From Phycisphaerales bacterium (GTDB lineage: Bacteria; Planctomycetota; Phycisphaerae; Phycisphaerales; UBA1924), in assembly GCA_029260455.1 (NCBI GenBank), contig JAJDDF010000007.1, forward strand, positions 1-54,165: 54,165 nt of DNA, given 5' to 3'. The notes below the pieces were generated by a model. The model had not been told where the DNA came from, did not search any database, and worked only from the letters and a program-made list of their open reading frames with translations. Positions 42,344 through 52,223 of the stretch are shown here, one piece after another (the first letter of the stretch is position 1; every line of letters starts with the position of its first letter). Made by a program: the position numbers and the translations under genes.

Positions 42344-43264
42344 ATGTCATTTCGAGCAATCATTGCCAAGATGCTTCTTGCGCTGGCACTCTCTTGGTGT
42401 GTGCTGGCACCGCCCGCCAGTGCGCAAGACGCAATGTCGCAGACCGAGATGAAGGAGGTTCGCGAGAAGGCTGAGGGCGGTGACGCAGCAGCACAATACA
42501 AGCTTGGATGGAGCTTCAGCAATGGCGAACACGCGCCTCAGGACTTGAGGGAAGCGTTTGGGTGGTATGAGTTAGCGGCAAAGCAGGGCTTTGCGCCTGC
42601 GCAAAACAGCCTTGGCATCTGCTACTCGCAAGGTCGGGGCGTCGAGAAGAACAAGGCGGAGGCAGCCACGTGGTATCGCCTTGCCGCGGAGCAGGGACAC
42701 ATCAAAGCTCAGTATCACATGGGCGTCATCCTCTTCTTTGGCAATGGCATTGACCAAGCCCGGGCCGAGGCAGCCAAGTGGTATACACTCGCTGCTGAGC
42801 AAGGATTTGCGCCTGCGCAATACAACCTAGGCACCATGTACGATCGCGGGGAGGGCGTGGAGCAGAGTTATGCCACTGCTATCAAGTGGTACGAACGCGC
42901 GGCCGCGCAAACTCATGTGGGTGCCCAGTTTGCCCTTGCTTTGAAATATCACGATGGCGAGGGGGTTGAACAAGATTCTGCGGAGGCCGCCAGTTGGCTC
43001 ACTCTCGCGGCCGAACAGGGGTTCGGCAAAGCACAGTACATGCTGGGCCGGGTGTACTACGAGGGCGATGGTGTGCCACAGGACAATGTCAAGTCGTACG
43101 CTTGGTTTGATCGAGCGCTGGCAAGCGGCACGGAAGGAGCCTTCGACGCAAAGGTGTGGGTTATGGCAGACCTGAGTGACGAGGAATTCGAGGCCGCAAA
43201 GAGCTTGTCGATTGAGTTGCAAGCCAAGATCGACGCCGCCAAGAGCGAATCACCCGACGAATGA
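42344..43264 (+). CDS. Secreted Sel1-repeat protein
   Basis: A 306-aa exported protein with a signal peptide (MLLALALSWCVLAPPASAQ) followed by about six Sel1 repeats of 36 residues (GDAAAQYKLGWSFSNGEHAP, PAQNSLGICYSQGRGVEKNK, KAQYHMGVILFFGNGIDQAR, PAQYNLGTMYDRGEGVEQSY, GKAQYMLGRVYYEGDGVPQD). Sel1 proteins are scaffolds for protein contacts. A strong GAGGAGAT site precedes the ATG at 42344. It is the first gene right of the island and is followed 29 bp later by a membrane-protein gene. Confidence 0.9.
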   Translation: MSFRAIIAKMLLALALSWCVLAPPASAQDAMSQTEMKEVREKAEGGDAAAQYKLGWSFSNGEHAPQDLREAFGWYELAAKQGFAPAQNSLGICYSQGRGVEKNKAEAATWYRLAAEQGHIKAQYHMGVILFFGNGIDQARAEAAKWYTLAAEQGFAPAQYNLGTMYDRGEGVEQSYATAIKWYERAAAQTHVGAQFALALKYHDGEGVEQDSAEAASWLTLAAEQGFGKAQYMLGRVYYEGDGVPQDNVKSYAWFDRALASGTEGAFDAKVWVMADLSDEEFEAAKSLSIELQAKIDAAKSESPDE

Positions 43265-43293
43265 TCCTTTTGCCCGTCTTGTAAGATCGCCCC

Positions 43294-43920
43294 ATGCCCC
43301 CCACAACCACCCGCATACGAAAACTCATCTCGCAGCGCAACAATGAGATCATGCTGCACGCGGTCATCGAGCTTGCGCTTGGTGTGCTATTTTGCGTGCT
43401 TGTCTACGGCTTCGTCTTTGTATGGATGTGGGGGCTTGGCGGATTCTTTGCAACCCAGTTGAGCCTGACGCGCACGCAATTCGCACTGAGTGTTGTGGGC
43501 CTTTTCATGGCTGTGTGTTTCTTCTCGGCGTGGCGGCGGGTTGATCCGCTGCAAAGCGTCGCGCCGATGACCGACACGCAACTCATGCTCACCTACATCA
43601 GCCTAGCCAGCCCAAACTTGCTGTATTTCAGCCCGCGCCATGCCTCTGCGGGCGTGGCTGCGATCCTTATTGGTGGGCCAAAAAATATCCTGAGCGCCAT
43701 CGGCAACTGGCGTCACCGCCTGCCCGGCAGTTCATCACTTGTCGCCGAAGCTGCGGACCTGCTCATCCTTGCACAACACGGCGTGGCGATCAACATGATC
43801 CCCTCCCCACGCGCAGCGGTGCTGCTCCGCCGCCTCGCACTGATCAAACCCGTCGATCATGGACACGACATAGAAATGGTACTCACTGAAAATGGACGAG
43901 AAACACTGGCAATCAGCTGA
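43294..43920 (+). CDS. Hypothetical membrane protein, paralogue of 24914
   Basis: A 208-aa protein with two N-terminal membrane helices (ALGVLFCVLVYGFVFVWMWG and FALSVVGLFMAVCFFSAW) and a cytosolic C-terminal part (PGSSSLVAEAADLLILAQHG, AAVLLRRLALIKPVDHGHDI), the last resembling a winged-helix fold. The start RIRKLISQRNNEIMLHAVIE matches the truncated copy in the island. This looks like the intact member of the pair. Function unknown. Confidence 0.7.
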   Translation: MPPTTTRIRKLISQRNNEIMLHAVIELALGVLFCVLVYGFVFVWMWGLGGFFATQLSLTRTQFALSVVGLFMAVCFFSAWRRVDPLQSVAPMTDTQLMLTYISLASPNLLYFSPRHASAGVAAILIGGPKNILSAIGNWRHRLPGSSSLVAEAADLLILAQHGVAINMIPSPRAAVLLRRLALIKPVDHGHDIEMVLTENGRETLAIS

Positions 43921-44008
43921 ATTCCAACACGAATACGGCCAAAAACGAAACACCCGACGAGTCATTCATCCGCCAAGCCCGCTCCCATGCACTGATCTAT
44001 CACACCAT

Positions 44009-47000
44009 CTATCCAAGCGCTGGCATCAATGTCACCGTCTCACCGGCAGCGGTAAAGACAAGTGTTGTCGCGATGTGTGATTCGGTGAGCCTGAGCAAGC
44101 GGGCTGCGGCCCGCCGGTAGGCTTCCATCTGCGGATGATGGTGTTCTGCGAATTCCACAAGCGCATCGCCGGTGCAGTTCGTCGCCCCCCGATCGGTTTT
44201 GAAATCAAATACTTCTGCGCACACAATGCGGCCATCGGTGCGCCCAACCACAAGCCGGTCGAACCGTCCCTGAAGGAGACGGTCGCCACGCGCATCCGCA
44301 TCGCGCACAGCAAATGGGCGCTCGCGATAGACGCGCACTTCCGTTGCATTCGGCATGCGCGATTGCCACGCAGATTCACACAGCGCGGTGCGGATCGGTT
44401 CACTCTCTATCGCCCGACGAAATGCGGGGAGCGCTTCGTGGATCAGGCCGTCATCAATACCTTTCAACATTGCGATCTCAAGCAGGACTGCATCATCCGG
44501 TGCACCCGCATCGAGCCATTCGATCTGCTCGAACCAGAGATGGACAAGATCACCCAAAGCGCGCGCGTTGCGATCCGTGGGCAACAAAATCGATGCCGCT
44601 GCGATGGCCTTCCCGCTGCTCGTCTGTGATGGCGATGCGCTTGCAAGATGTGCCGCAGAGCGGTGCTCCGGCGCACGCGTTCGCAGTGACACATATTCGG
44701 GGGGTGTCTCCGGCTCGTTAGGGCACTGCAAATGCTCATCATCGAACCATTTGGCAACAGTCTGTTTCGACCAGAGCAATTCACCCGGCGCTGCGGGACT
44801 ATCTGGTGCAAGTGCAGCGCGCACGACGTGAGCTGGCTTCAATTTCCACGCATCGCATGCAAGCGGATCGCCCTTGCGCCCCGCAGTGTCAGCAGGCACA
44901 ACCATTTCCAGGCAGTATTTCGCGCGCGTCAAAGCAACATACAGGCAACATATCTCTTCGTTGACCTGCTTCTGCATCGCCTGCAGATGCAGCGCCTCAA
45001 GCTCCGGATGCAACATGCGCATCATTTCGTTCGGATATCGGCTCACTCGCTTCACCGCCCCGAGCGGTTCATCGCGCCCCATGATGACACTTCTTGAACT
45101 CACCTGCCATGGCTTTGAACTCACGAGCGGCACAACAACAACATCGAATTCGAGTCCCTTCGCCCCGTGGATCGTCATCACGCGCACCGGCGCACGCCCG
45201 GGCTCATCAACCCGGCGCGTCTCTGCGATTTTTGCGAGTTGCGCGGGGCCGCCGGTTGCTGCTATGTCAAAAGCTTCCGCAGCATCAATAAACTGCTCGA
45301 AGCGCGCCACACCGCGCGCATCCATCGAATCGGCGCACACTTCGAGCCAATCTGAAAGCACATCAGCGCAACCAGTGATAGCGATTTTTCGCCGTAATTT
45401 CGCAGTCACGCGGCGCGCCGCATCATCATCATGCGGATCAATCAGGCCAAGTGCGCGGCCCAGAGGCGAATTCGCAACGTGATACAGCGCAGCGCTATGC
45501 CCCGGGTGTTCAATCAAGCTCAGCATCGACACCGCCGCCGCGACCGATGGGGCATCTGCAAGCGGGTTGCCGCGCTGCTCACTTGCATCGATCCCGCGAT
45601 GCTTGAGCATGCTGAGAATCGTGCGCAGGTCAGCGCCACGCCGGACAAGCACTGCGATGGTTGCTTTGGGAGCGCGCCCCCGGGCGTCTGCAACCCGATC
45701 GACACAGCTTTGCAGCACAGATTGATTCTCATCGTTGCACGATTCTTCCCCATCTTCTCTATCGTCGGCAACACTCAGCCGCGCAGCCCCGGGCATGTTT
45801 TTGCGCCCTGCAACATGTTCACCAAAGCGCTCATCCCATTCCATTACTGCGTGCATCGCCGCACTCGACGGTCGCAACGCATCATTGCTCTGCATATCTG
45901 TGAAGATAGCATTGACTGCATCAAGGACCGCAGATGAAGATCGCCATGATGTGCTCAGTGTCTCCTCGCGCAATGTCGGCCAGCGCCGCGCGAGCGCAGG
46001 CAACAGTGTCGGCTCCGCCTGCCGCCATGCGTACAGCGATTGCTTGGCATCACCCACGCAAAAAACACTCCGTCCGCCCTCCGCCTGGCTCAACATCTCA
46101 TCAAGAATGGGTTCAAGTAAGCGAAACTGCATCATTGATGTGTCTTGAAACTCATCGAGCAGCACATGGCGAATCCGCGCATCAAGCCTGAAATACAAGT
46201 GTTCGAAATTGCCCGTTGTCTGAGCGTTCAAAAGCAATCGCGGCGGATCGTCATAGGTGATCACGCCAAGCGATCGTTTCATGTTCGTGTACACACCATC
46301 AAAACGCTCAAGGAGCTGCAACGTCGCTGCGGTGCGCCGTACATGCTCTGTCGTTAATTTCAACCGCGCGTGGCCTATCATTCTCGTGAGGATGTCCGTC
46401 AGCTCAGAAGGCAACTCTTTTTTGTAGTAGGTGACAGTCTTGTTGTTCACTTCCGCGGCCAAGGCTATTTTCCCAAAACCGCTGATCAAGAAGCCCTCCC
46501 AGTCCTCCGCGATCACTGCTCTTAATGCACTTTCGAGTGCTTTTTTCCATCGCATGTCGGGACGGCCGGCCTTAGTCATTGGAAGATCAACAGCGCCGAG
46601 TGCCTCTCGTGCACACTCAAGTGCCTCACTGTTCAGCGCTGTCCCTTTTGGTCTGATGGCACTCCATGGCGATGTGTCGCCAAGTGTTGCAAGATACGCA
46701 GCGTACCCCTCGTTCACAACATCCATCATCGCCTGATGCGCATGCATGCGAATGTCATCACCAGAAAGATCATGCAGGATTTCAAGCACTTCCCGCTGCG
46801 GTGCATCCTGGAGCGTGCGAGACACAGCAACAGCGCGAATGGTTTTATCCTCATCCTCATCGAGCATCCGCCAACCGGGCGCAAGCCCAAGTTCAAGTGA
46901 AAACGAGGTCGCAAGCCGCGCGAAAAAAGCATCGATTGTCATCACCGATAGGCGGTGCATCACGCCAACTATGCGCTCCAGAGTTTCTGCGCACTTCACA

Positions 47001-47266
47001 TGCGTCAGATTGTGATCAACGTGCGTCTGCAGTTCCTTCAGTGCATCATCATCGACCACTGCATTGCTGAGTCGCGCAAGTGCCCTGTGCAGGATTTCCC
47101 CCGCCGCAGCCCGCGTAAAGGTCGTTGCGAATAATTCGGCCGGGTTCTCTCCCTCAATGAGGAGCCGAAGATACGTATTGGTAAGCTGAAATGTCTTGCC
47201 CGATCCCGCCGAAGCGCGCACGAGGCGATGCGGACTCTGGATCACGGTCGTTTGTGCAGTGCTCAT
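44009..47266 (-). CDS. AddA-type UvrD-like helicase/nuclease
   Basis: ATP-dependent DNA helicase-nuclease of double-strand-break repair, 1085 aa, in the cytosol. Motif I is VRASAGSGKTFQLTNTYLRL, motif II LLDEFQDTSMMQF, motif III VFCVGDAKQSLYAWRQAEP, motif V MTIHGAKGLEFDVVVVPLV and motif VI LYVALTRAKYCLEMVV. The C-terminus carries a PD-(D/E)xK nuclease: GDLVHLWFEQIEWL and FDRLVVG..EVFDFKTD. Its ATG overlaps the stop of the AddB-like gene by 4 bp. I call it AddA-like rather than RecB because of this pairing and the C-terminal nuclease. Confidence 0.9.
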   Translation of the reverse strand: MSTAQTTVIQSPHRLVRASAGSGKTFQLTNTYLRLLIEGENPAELFATTFTRAAAGEILHRALARLSNAVVDDDALKELQTHVDHNLTHVKCAETLERIVGVMHRLSVMTIDAFFARLATSFSLELGLAPGWRMLDEDEDKTIRAVAVSRTLQDAPQREVLEILHDLSGDDIRMHAHQAMMDVVNEGYAAYLATLGDTSPWSAIRPKGTALNSEALECAREALGAVDLPMTKAGRPDMRWKKALESALRAVIAEDWEGFLISGFGKIALAAEVNNKTVTYYKKELPSELTDILTRMIGHARLKLTTEHVRRTAATLQLLERFDGVYTNMKRSLGVITYDDPPRLLLNAQTTGNFEHLYFRLDARIRHVLLDEFQDTSMMQFRLLEPILDEMLSQAEGGRSVFCVGDAKQSLYAWRQAEPTLLPALARRWPTLREETLSTSWRSSSAVLDAVNAIFTDMQSNDALRPSSAAMHAVMEWDERFGEHVAGRKNMPGAARLSVADDREDGEESCNDENQSVLQSCVDRVADARGRAPKATIAVLVRRGADLRTILSMLKHRGIDASEQRGNPLADAPSVAAAVSMLSLIEHPGHSAALYHVANSPLGRALGLIDPHDDDAARRVTAKLRRKIAITGCADVLSDWLEVCADSMDARGVARFEQFIDAAEAFDIAATGGPAQLAKIAETRRVDEPGRAPVRVMTIHGAKGLEFDVVVVPLVSSKPWQVSSRSVIMGRDEPLGAVKRVSRYPNEMMRMLHPELEALHLQAMQKQVNEEICCLYVALTRAKYCLEMVVPADTAGRKGDPLACDAWKLKPAHVVRAALAPDSPAAPGELLWSKQTVAKWFDDEHLQCPNEPETPPEYVSLRTRAPEHRSAAHLASASPSQTSSGKAIAAASILLPTDRNARALGDLVHLWFEQIEWLDAGAPDDAVLLEIAMLKGIDDGLIHEALPAFRRAIESEPIRTALCESAWQSRMPNATEVRVYRERPFAVRDADARGDRLLQGRFDRLVVGRTDGRIVCAEVFDFKTDRGATNCTGDALVEFAEHHHPQMEAYRRAAARLLRLTESHIATTLVFTAAGETVTLMPALG

Positions 47267-50169
47267 GACGCCTCCACCGCCGCAAGCTCAACCCCGCCTA
47301 CCCGCCCACCAATATCGAAACGCTTGCCGGTGATAAATCCGAGCGCGCCTGCGCTCGGCGGGTGGTCGCCAAGTTCGATCGCATCTCCAGTGTGACAGCT
47401 GCGAATACGCCGTACGACATCGCGCGCTGCTTCATCTGCCGATTGCAACTCCTCAGTTGTCCAATTCGCTGACGACCACACATTTTCTCTATCCTTGGAA
47501 GGCAGCCCAGCGTACGAAAACTCCACGTCTCCAGAAAATCCAAGTTCACCAATAAGATGAGCATACAGCGGCAACTGAAGAATCTTCCATGTGTTATCAC
47601 GCCGCCGATGCGACTTCCTGGCATCTTTCGCACCTAAACCAGTTTTGTAGTCGATGACCTCACAGCGCCCATCTTCATGCAAATCAATGCGGTCAATTTT
47701 GCCGCGCAATCCCATTGCAAGCCCGTCGACATCAAGCGACGCCTTCGGGTCATCCGCATCGGGCGACCACTCAACGTGCATAATGCGCCACCCTTCACGT
47801 CTACGCTGCGCCTGCTGGGATGCAAAGAATCCCAGCCGATGCCGAAGCAGTTCTGTCTGCAAGCGCACCGCGCCCACCGGGTTGGCACCAAAACTGCAAC
47901 GCGCTATATCGGTCAGCGCTTCGGAGAGTGCTGTCTCGATTTTCTTCGGATCATCGAGATCGCGCGTAGTTTCATCGCGCCCGAAAGTCTCCAATACCTT
48001 GTGTACAAGCGTGCCGTATTGCTTCGGCGCAAGTTCTAGAGGCTCCTCATGTTCTGAAAGTTGCAGATAGCGCTCCAGATACCACCCCGCTGGTGAACGC
48101 AGATAGGCACCGAAATCTGTCACACGCATCGATGTCGGCGCTGTGTAACCCGCTCCAACAGTCAATTGTGGTGCGAATCGATCTTCCTCACCTGCCTGCA
48201 TGCGCGATGCAAGTGTGATGCGCGGCCGCTTGTCATCAGCACATGTAAAACGGTGCACGCGCTGTGCCAGTTGCTCCCCAGCACACCGAAACAGCAACCG
48301 GCTGGGGGTTTGCGGATCACCCTTGTCAGCATGCCGGGTGGTGATGAACACCGCATCGCGCGAAGCATTGATTGCCGCAAGAAGATAGATATCGCGCGCC
48401 AGCCGGGCCTCATTCGTTGTCAACCCCAGATGCGCTCGCAATGAATCAGGCAGGAAGGCATCGTGCGTCACCGATCCGGGCACACACGACTCCGTCAAAC
48501 CAACAACCACGCACGTCGGCGTCGGATCCATCGCAAGCTCAAGCCAACCAAGCACCTCAATCGTGTCACGTTTTTGCACCTCGGGCACAAACATATTTGC
48601 AAGCCGTTCTTCCAGCAGGGAAATGGTCTGCCACGCGGTGGCTTCAAGCGGATTCGCGCCCCGTGATGCCGCGACGCCAAGTTCATCCAGTGCACTTCGA
48701 ACCGCTTTCAATTCTTCAATCGTGCGCTGGTCAGTCTCTGAATCCAGATTGAGTTCGCGCTCCGCAAAGATTGAACGCAGTGCATTTTCTAATGCTTGCT
48801 CCCAATTCGTAAGAGGACGAACGTCATCGGGCCGCTTTGCCAGATCGCCGAACAATTCGTCAAATCCCCCGAGCACGAAACGCAGTGCCTCTGCATCCCG
48901 CGGCTGAAGTGACGCCGGCAGCGCTTTCGGATCAGTGAGCACATGCTCGCGCCGGATCGAATCCAGCGCTGTCAGCCACCACTCATTCTTCCCGGGCGCA
49001 CGTGCATGGGCACATTGTCCAGTACCGACTGCATCTTCTCCTTCTGGGCGCGCCAGCAGCGCTGATTCGATCTCCGGATGACGAACCAACGCGCCGAGTG
49101 TGTCGAACGTACCCTCGCGCAGATGAGCGCCAAGCAGTGACAGCAGGCGCCCCATCGATGAGTGTGATACTGCCTCGCCCTGCCCCGCGTGAAGATTCAC
49201 GCCAGATGTCAGCGCCGCTCTCCGGCGCAAATTCGCAAGCGCTTTCGGATCAGCTGCACCAATCACAACCTTTCCAACATCCACCGGGTCAGCCCTCGAC
49301 GCGAGGTGAACAAGGGCTCTCTCTGCCTGATCACGCGGATTGTCAGCGAAAACAACTCGATCCTCATCGAGATCCACAGACGCTGCTGCCCACTCTTCGA
49401 CGCGCACGCAACCAATTTCATCAAAACGATCCGCAAGCGTTTCCGGTGCAATTACGAGAACATCAATTGTGCGTGCACCGCGCTCAAATGCCGCACGATC
49501 CACGCGACTCATCTCCGCGATGCCAATCAATACAACATCAGCTTCGCGTGCATGATCTGGCGATGCCGTCGTCAGCGCTTTCGAAATCGCAGCGAGCGCG
49601 CTATCGACAAGACTTTGCTCTTTCAGCAGGTGTTCCGCACTGTCTTGGATCATCCCGAGAACGCGCCATCGAATTTTTTCCTCTTGAGGCAGCGCATGTT
49701 CATCCAGACATTCAACATCTGAAAAACGCAGGCCCGCAGCAGCAAGCTCATTGGACATGCGCTCAAGTGTCGCTGCAAGACGCGACAAGCCCAACAAATC
49801 ATGTGCATCAATTGGATGATGCATCAACGGTGCAAGGGACTTTTCATCACCTTGCTGCATCGCTTTGATCCACGCGACTCTGCATGCGATCGGCGTCGCA
49901 GGCTCACCACACGCGCCGAGCAGTGCCACCACCGCTTGTCCTGGTGTGATCACATGCGGGGGGGTCAGCACGAGCTTTCGCTCCGCCGCCATATCTACAA
50001 GCAGTCCTGTCAGGACGCGCCGTGCGCGTCCGCCGGGCAGCACAACAACCAGATCACTCAGATCCGCTTCGCCGGATTCACCGCCAGTGCGATCGAGCAA
50101 CCACGCTGCTGCCGCCGGCAACGCGGGTTCATCCCATCCGAGGAAATGGCGATTGATTCTCTCTGGCAT
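47263..50169 (-). CDS. AddB-type PD-(D/E)xK nuclease/helicase-like protein
   Basis: Partner of the AddA-type helicase, about 968 aa. The N-terminal region has degenerate helicase features (LVVVLPGGRARRVLTGLLVD, with no intact Walker A). The C-terminus holds the nuclease: YGTLVHKVLETF (His), LRGKIDRIDLHEDGRCEVIDYKTG (D, then the D.K core), and DNTWKILQLPLYAHLI (the QxxxY motif). Four iron-sulfur cysteines typical of AddB are not evident. The ATG at 50169 fits the family start INRHFLGWDEPALP; an ATG at 50223 is open but abuts tRNA-Gly on the opposite strand. Confidence 0.87.
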   Translation of the reverse strand: MPERINRHFLGWDEPALPAAAAWLLDRTGGESGEADLSDLVVVLPGGRARRVLTGLLVDMAAERKLVLTPPHVITPGQAVVALLGACGEPATPIACRVAWIKAMQQGDEKSLAPLMHHPIDAHDLLGLSRLAATLERMSNELAAAGLRFSDVECLDEHALPQEEKIRWRVLGMIQDSAEHLLKEQSLVDSALAAISKALTTASPDHAREADVVLIGIAEMSRVDRAAFERGARTIDVLVIAPETLADRFDEIGCVRVEEWAAASVDLDEDRVVFADNPRDQAERALVHLASRADPVDVGKVVIGAADPKALANLRRRAALTSGVNLHAGQGEAVSHSSMGRLLSLLGAHLREGTFDTLGALVRHPEIESALLARPEGEDAVGTGQCAHARAPGKNEWWLTALDSIRREHVLTDPKALPASLQPRDAEALRFVLGGFDELFGDLAKRPDDVRPLTNWEQALENALRSIFAERELNLDSETDQRTIEELKAVRSALDELGVAASRGANPLEATAWQTISLLEERLANMFVPEVQKRDTIEVLGWLELAMDPTPTCVVVGLTESCVPGSVTHDAFLPDSLRAHLGLTTNEARLARDIYLLAAINASRDAVFITTRHADKGDPQTPSRLLFRCAGEQLAQRVHRFTCADDKRPRITLASRMQAGEEDRFAPQLTVGAGYTAPTSMRVTDFGAYLRSPAGWYLERYLQLSEHEEPLELAPKQYGTLVHKVLETFGRDETTRDLDDPKKIETALSEALTDIARCSFGANPVGAVRLQTELLRHRLGFFASQQAQRRREGWRIMHVEWSPDADDPKASLDVDGLAMGLRGKIDRIDLHEDGRCEVIDYKTGLGAKDARKSHRRRDNTWKILQLPLYAHLIGELGFSGDVEFSYAGLPSKDRENVWSSANWTTEELQSADEAARDVVRRIRSCHTGDAIELGDHPPSAGALGFITGKRFDIGGRVGGVELAAVEAS

Positions 50170-50226
50170 GACGCTGGGGTGATTATGGCACTCCGCGACG
50201 TGTGGTGCTAGGCTGAGACTCATTTC

Positions 50227-50298
50227 GCGGGTGTAGTTCAGCGGTAGAACGTCAGCTTCCCAAGCTGAATGTCGCCGGTTCGATTCCGGTCACCCGCT
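50227..50298 (+). tRNA. tRNA-Gly (anticodon CCC)
   Basis: Acceptor GCGGGTG pairs with CACCCGC, the anticodon stem TCAGC/GCTGA encloses TTCCCAA (anticodon CCC), and the T arm has GGTTCGATTCC. CCA is not encoded. The 3' part and the anticodon region overlap the end of a tyrosine integrase gene on the opposite strand, so this tRNA is the attachment site of the element to its right. Confidence 0.96.
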
Positions 50299-51644
50299 TT
50301 CTTGAATCCGTTCGCATCGCGTCGCAAAACCTCGCGTTTTGTAGTACGAAAACGGGTTTTGGACTCTTCACTCTTTACTCGATCATTTGGCACCGGCTCG
50401 CACCGATTGGCGTCAAAATGCGCCGTTTCGTGCTGGGACTGCTGGGGCTGGTGCTGGGGTTCTGCTGGTGCTGGATCGGCTGAATGCCGTCCCTCTTCCG
50501 ACTCGTCAGCGTCGTCTGATGCCGTCAAATCTGATCCGATGGAGGGGAGCTTCGCGGCGGCTTTTGCCTGGTCGGAGAGCCGCAGATCGGTGTAGTGGCG
50601 GAGGGTCGTGCTGATGTCCGCGTGCCGCATCTGACGCTGAGCCTGCTGTGGTGTCACACCGGCTTGAGCCAAGAGCGTGCCTGTCGTGGTTCGCAGAGCA
50701 TGGCGGTCAACTCGGCGGTCGAGATCGTCGTATTCGGCGATGCCCGCCCGCTTCAAGTCGGCGGAGAATGTGCGAGTTGTTGGCGAACTGGCGAAGACCT
50801 TGTGCGATGGTCTCGCGTTGTTCGGTCGAAGCTGCTCCAACGATTCAACGACAGCCGAACTCAGTGCGATCCAGTCATCCCGCTTCGACTTGCCATTGTT
50901 TGCCCGCACGAGCAACGCCGCATTCGGGAGGTCTACGTCGTCCCAGGTCAAACTGGCCATCTCCTTCATCCGGAGTCCAGTCAATGCAGCCACGAGATAG
51001 AACGTCGCTCTTGTCCCCGATGTTGAGATCAGGCGATTCAGTTCCTCCTCGGTCAACGCGCGACGCTTCACCCGCTTGTCGCGAGTCTCGTCAACCTTGG
51101 GGATGTGCTGGCATGGGTTGTTGGCGAGTCGCTCGGTGCGGACGTTCCAGTTCAGGAATGCGATGATCGCGGAGCGGACTGCGTTGATGGTGCGCGGCCC
51201 GATCATGCGAACATCTTTGTCTTGCTTCTTTGACGCAGCGCGCAGTTGCTTGACCGGGACATTCCGAAGTGCGCGGAGGTGACGCTGAACGTGGACTGCA
51301 TCCAAGTCACTCAGCCGCTTTGCACCGATGTCGTCAAACATCCGATTGAGTTGGCGTTCAACGGTCTTGGCGTGGCGTGGGTTACAGCCTTTATGGCGAA
51401 GGTCGTCCAGGTATTCCTCAAGGTGCTCGGTGAGTGGCTGGCCACCATGTTCTGCAAGACGGTCGGCGGATGGATCGATAATTCCCTCGCGCCGGAGCAT
51501 CACATCGCTTTCGAGCTTGCTTGCAAGCCTTTCGGCTGCTCGCTTGTCCGTCATTCGGCTCGATTTTTCGCGTCGAACACCTTCATGATCAAACCACTGG
51601 ATGATCCAGTTTCCCTTGCCGTTCCGCTTGAATACGGTCGCCAT
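50238..51644 (-). CDS. Tyrosine-type site-specific integrase
   Basis: A 468-aa recombinase. An N-terminal arm-binding/core-binding part (WIIQWFDHEGVRREKSSRM, LTEHLEEYLDDLRHKGCN) precedes the catalytic domain: Arg in LVAALTGLRMKEMASLTW, HxxR in RHALRTTTGTLLAQAGV, the MRHADISTTLRHY segment with the second His and the nucleophile Tyr. A polar tail of about 100 residues follows. The last 20 residues (ending QLGKLTFYR) are antisense to tRNA-Gly, and the stop TGA (50238-50240) lies in its D arm. It would catalyse integration at tRNA-Gly. Confidence 0.93.
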   Translation of the reverse strand: MATVFKRNGKGNWIIQWFDHEGVRREKSSRMTDKRAAERLASKLESDVMLRREGIIDPSADRLAEHGGQPLTEHLEEYLDDLRHKGCNPRHAKTVERQLNRMFDDIGAKRLSDLDAVHVQRHLRALRNVPVKQLRAASKKQDKDVRMIGPRTINAVRSAIIAFLNWNVRTERLANNPCQHIPKVDETRDKRVKRRALTEEELNRLISTSGTRATFYLVAALTGLRMKEMASLTWDDVDLPNAALLVRANNGKSKRDDWIALSSAVVESLEQLRPNNARPSHKVFASSPTTRTFSADLKRAGIAEYDDLDRRVDRHALRTTTGTLLAQAGVTPQQAQRQMRHADISTTLRHYTDLRLSDQAKAAAKLPSIGSDLTASDDADESEEGRHSADPAPAEPQHQPQQSQHETAHFDANRCEPVPNDRVKSEESKTRFRTTKREVLRRDANGFKKAGDRNRTGDIQLGKLTFYR

Positions 51645-51682
51645 CGCTCACTCCCTTTCGCGCGATCCTACACGCGGTGTGA

Positions 51683-51904
51683 CTACTGGGTGTTGTTTCG
51701 TGCGTGATCTTCGAGCCACCTGCGCAGCTCATCTACGGGATACAGAACGCGGGTGCCGATGCGGACGTGTGGGATCGTCTTGGAATTGGTCCACGTCCAG
51801 AGCAGGCGCTCGCTGATTCCGAGCATCGCTGCGGCTTCTCGCCTCCCGACGGCCAGTGGCTTGGGGGGTCTTGGATTCTGCCCTGCTACGTCGTGGAGTG
51901 TCAT
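51683..51904 (-). CDS. HTH (excisionase-like) protein 1
   Basis: A 73-aa protein with a MerR/Xis-type helix-turn-helix: LAVGRREAAAMLGISERLLW followed by TWTNSKTIPHVRIGTRVLYP and DELRRWLEDHA. It overlaps the next gene by 4 bp (ATGA) and lies 38 bp upstream of the integrase, so it is a good candidate for recombination directionality or integrase control. The longer frame starting at 52108 gives extra residues antisense or out of frame with the second HTH gene and is not used. Confidence 0.8.
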   Translation of the reverse strand: MTLHDVAGQNPRPPKPLAVGRREAAAMLGISERLLWTWTNSKTIPHVRIGTRVLYPVDELRRWLEDHARNNTQ

Positions 51905-52200
51905 GCCGACTCCGATCTCAACTCTTCGGGTCGTTGTTCTTGGCCTTGAGGCTCGTGTTGTCGGAACAGAGGCATCGTGTGACGCTCCCAAACCGGGCGT
52001 GATGGTGCTCCTGCTGCCAGCCATGCCTCGATCTCTGCACGCGGCCACCGCACTGACTTTCCGAGTCGAATCGGTTCTGGGAGTTGGTAGGCCGCGTTGA
52101 GACGCCAAACGTGTGCGCGGCTGATGCCAAGAAGCATTGCCACGTCGGACGCAGTCAGTGCGAGTCGTTCACAGGGCGGGTTGGGGGACTGGGGCATCAA
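51901..52200 (-). CDS. HTH (excisionase/AlpA-like) protein 2
   Basis: A 99-aa protein with an AlpA-like HTH: LALTASDVAMLLGISRAHVW, RLNAAYQLPEPIRLGKSVRW and PRAEIEAWLAAG. Overlapping, similar HTH genes back to back suggest two DNA-binding accessory factors or a duplicated xis. The palindrome GTTCGCTTTGTTGCGAAC lies 24 bp upstream of its start. Confidence 0.82.
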   Translation of the reverse strand: MMPQSPNPPCERLALTASDVAMLLGISRAHVWRLNAAYQLPEPIRLGKSVRWPRAEIEAWLAAGAPSRPVWERHTMPLFRQHEPQGQEQRPEELRSESA

Positions 52201-52223
52201 ATCTCCTCCTTTGCTGTACGCAT

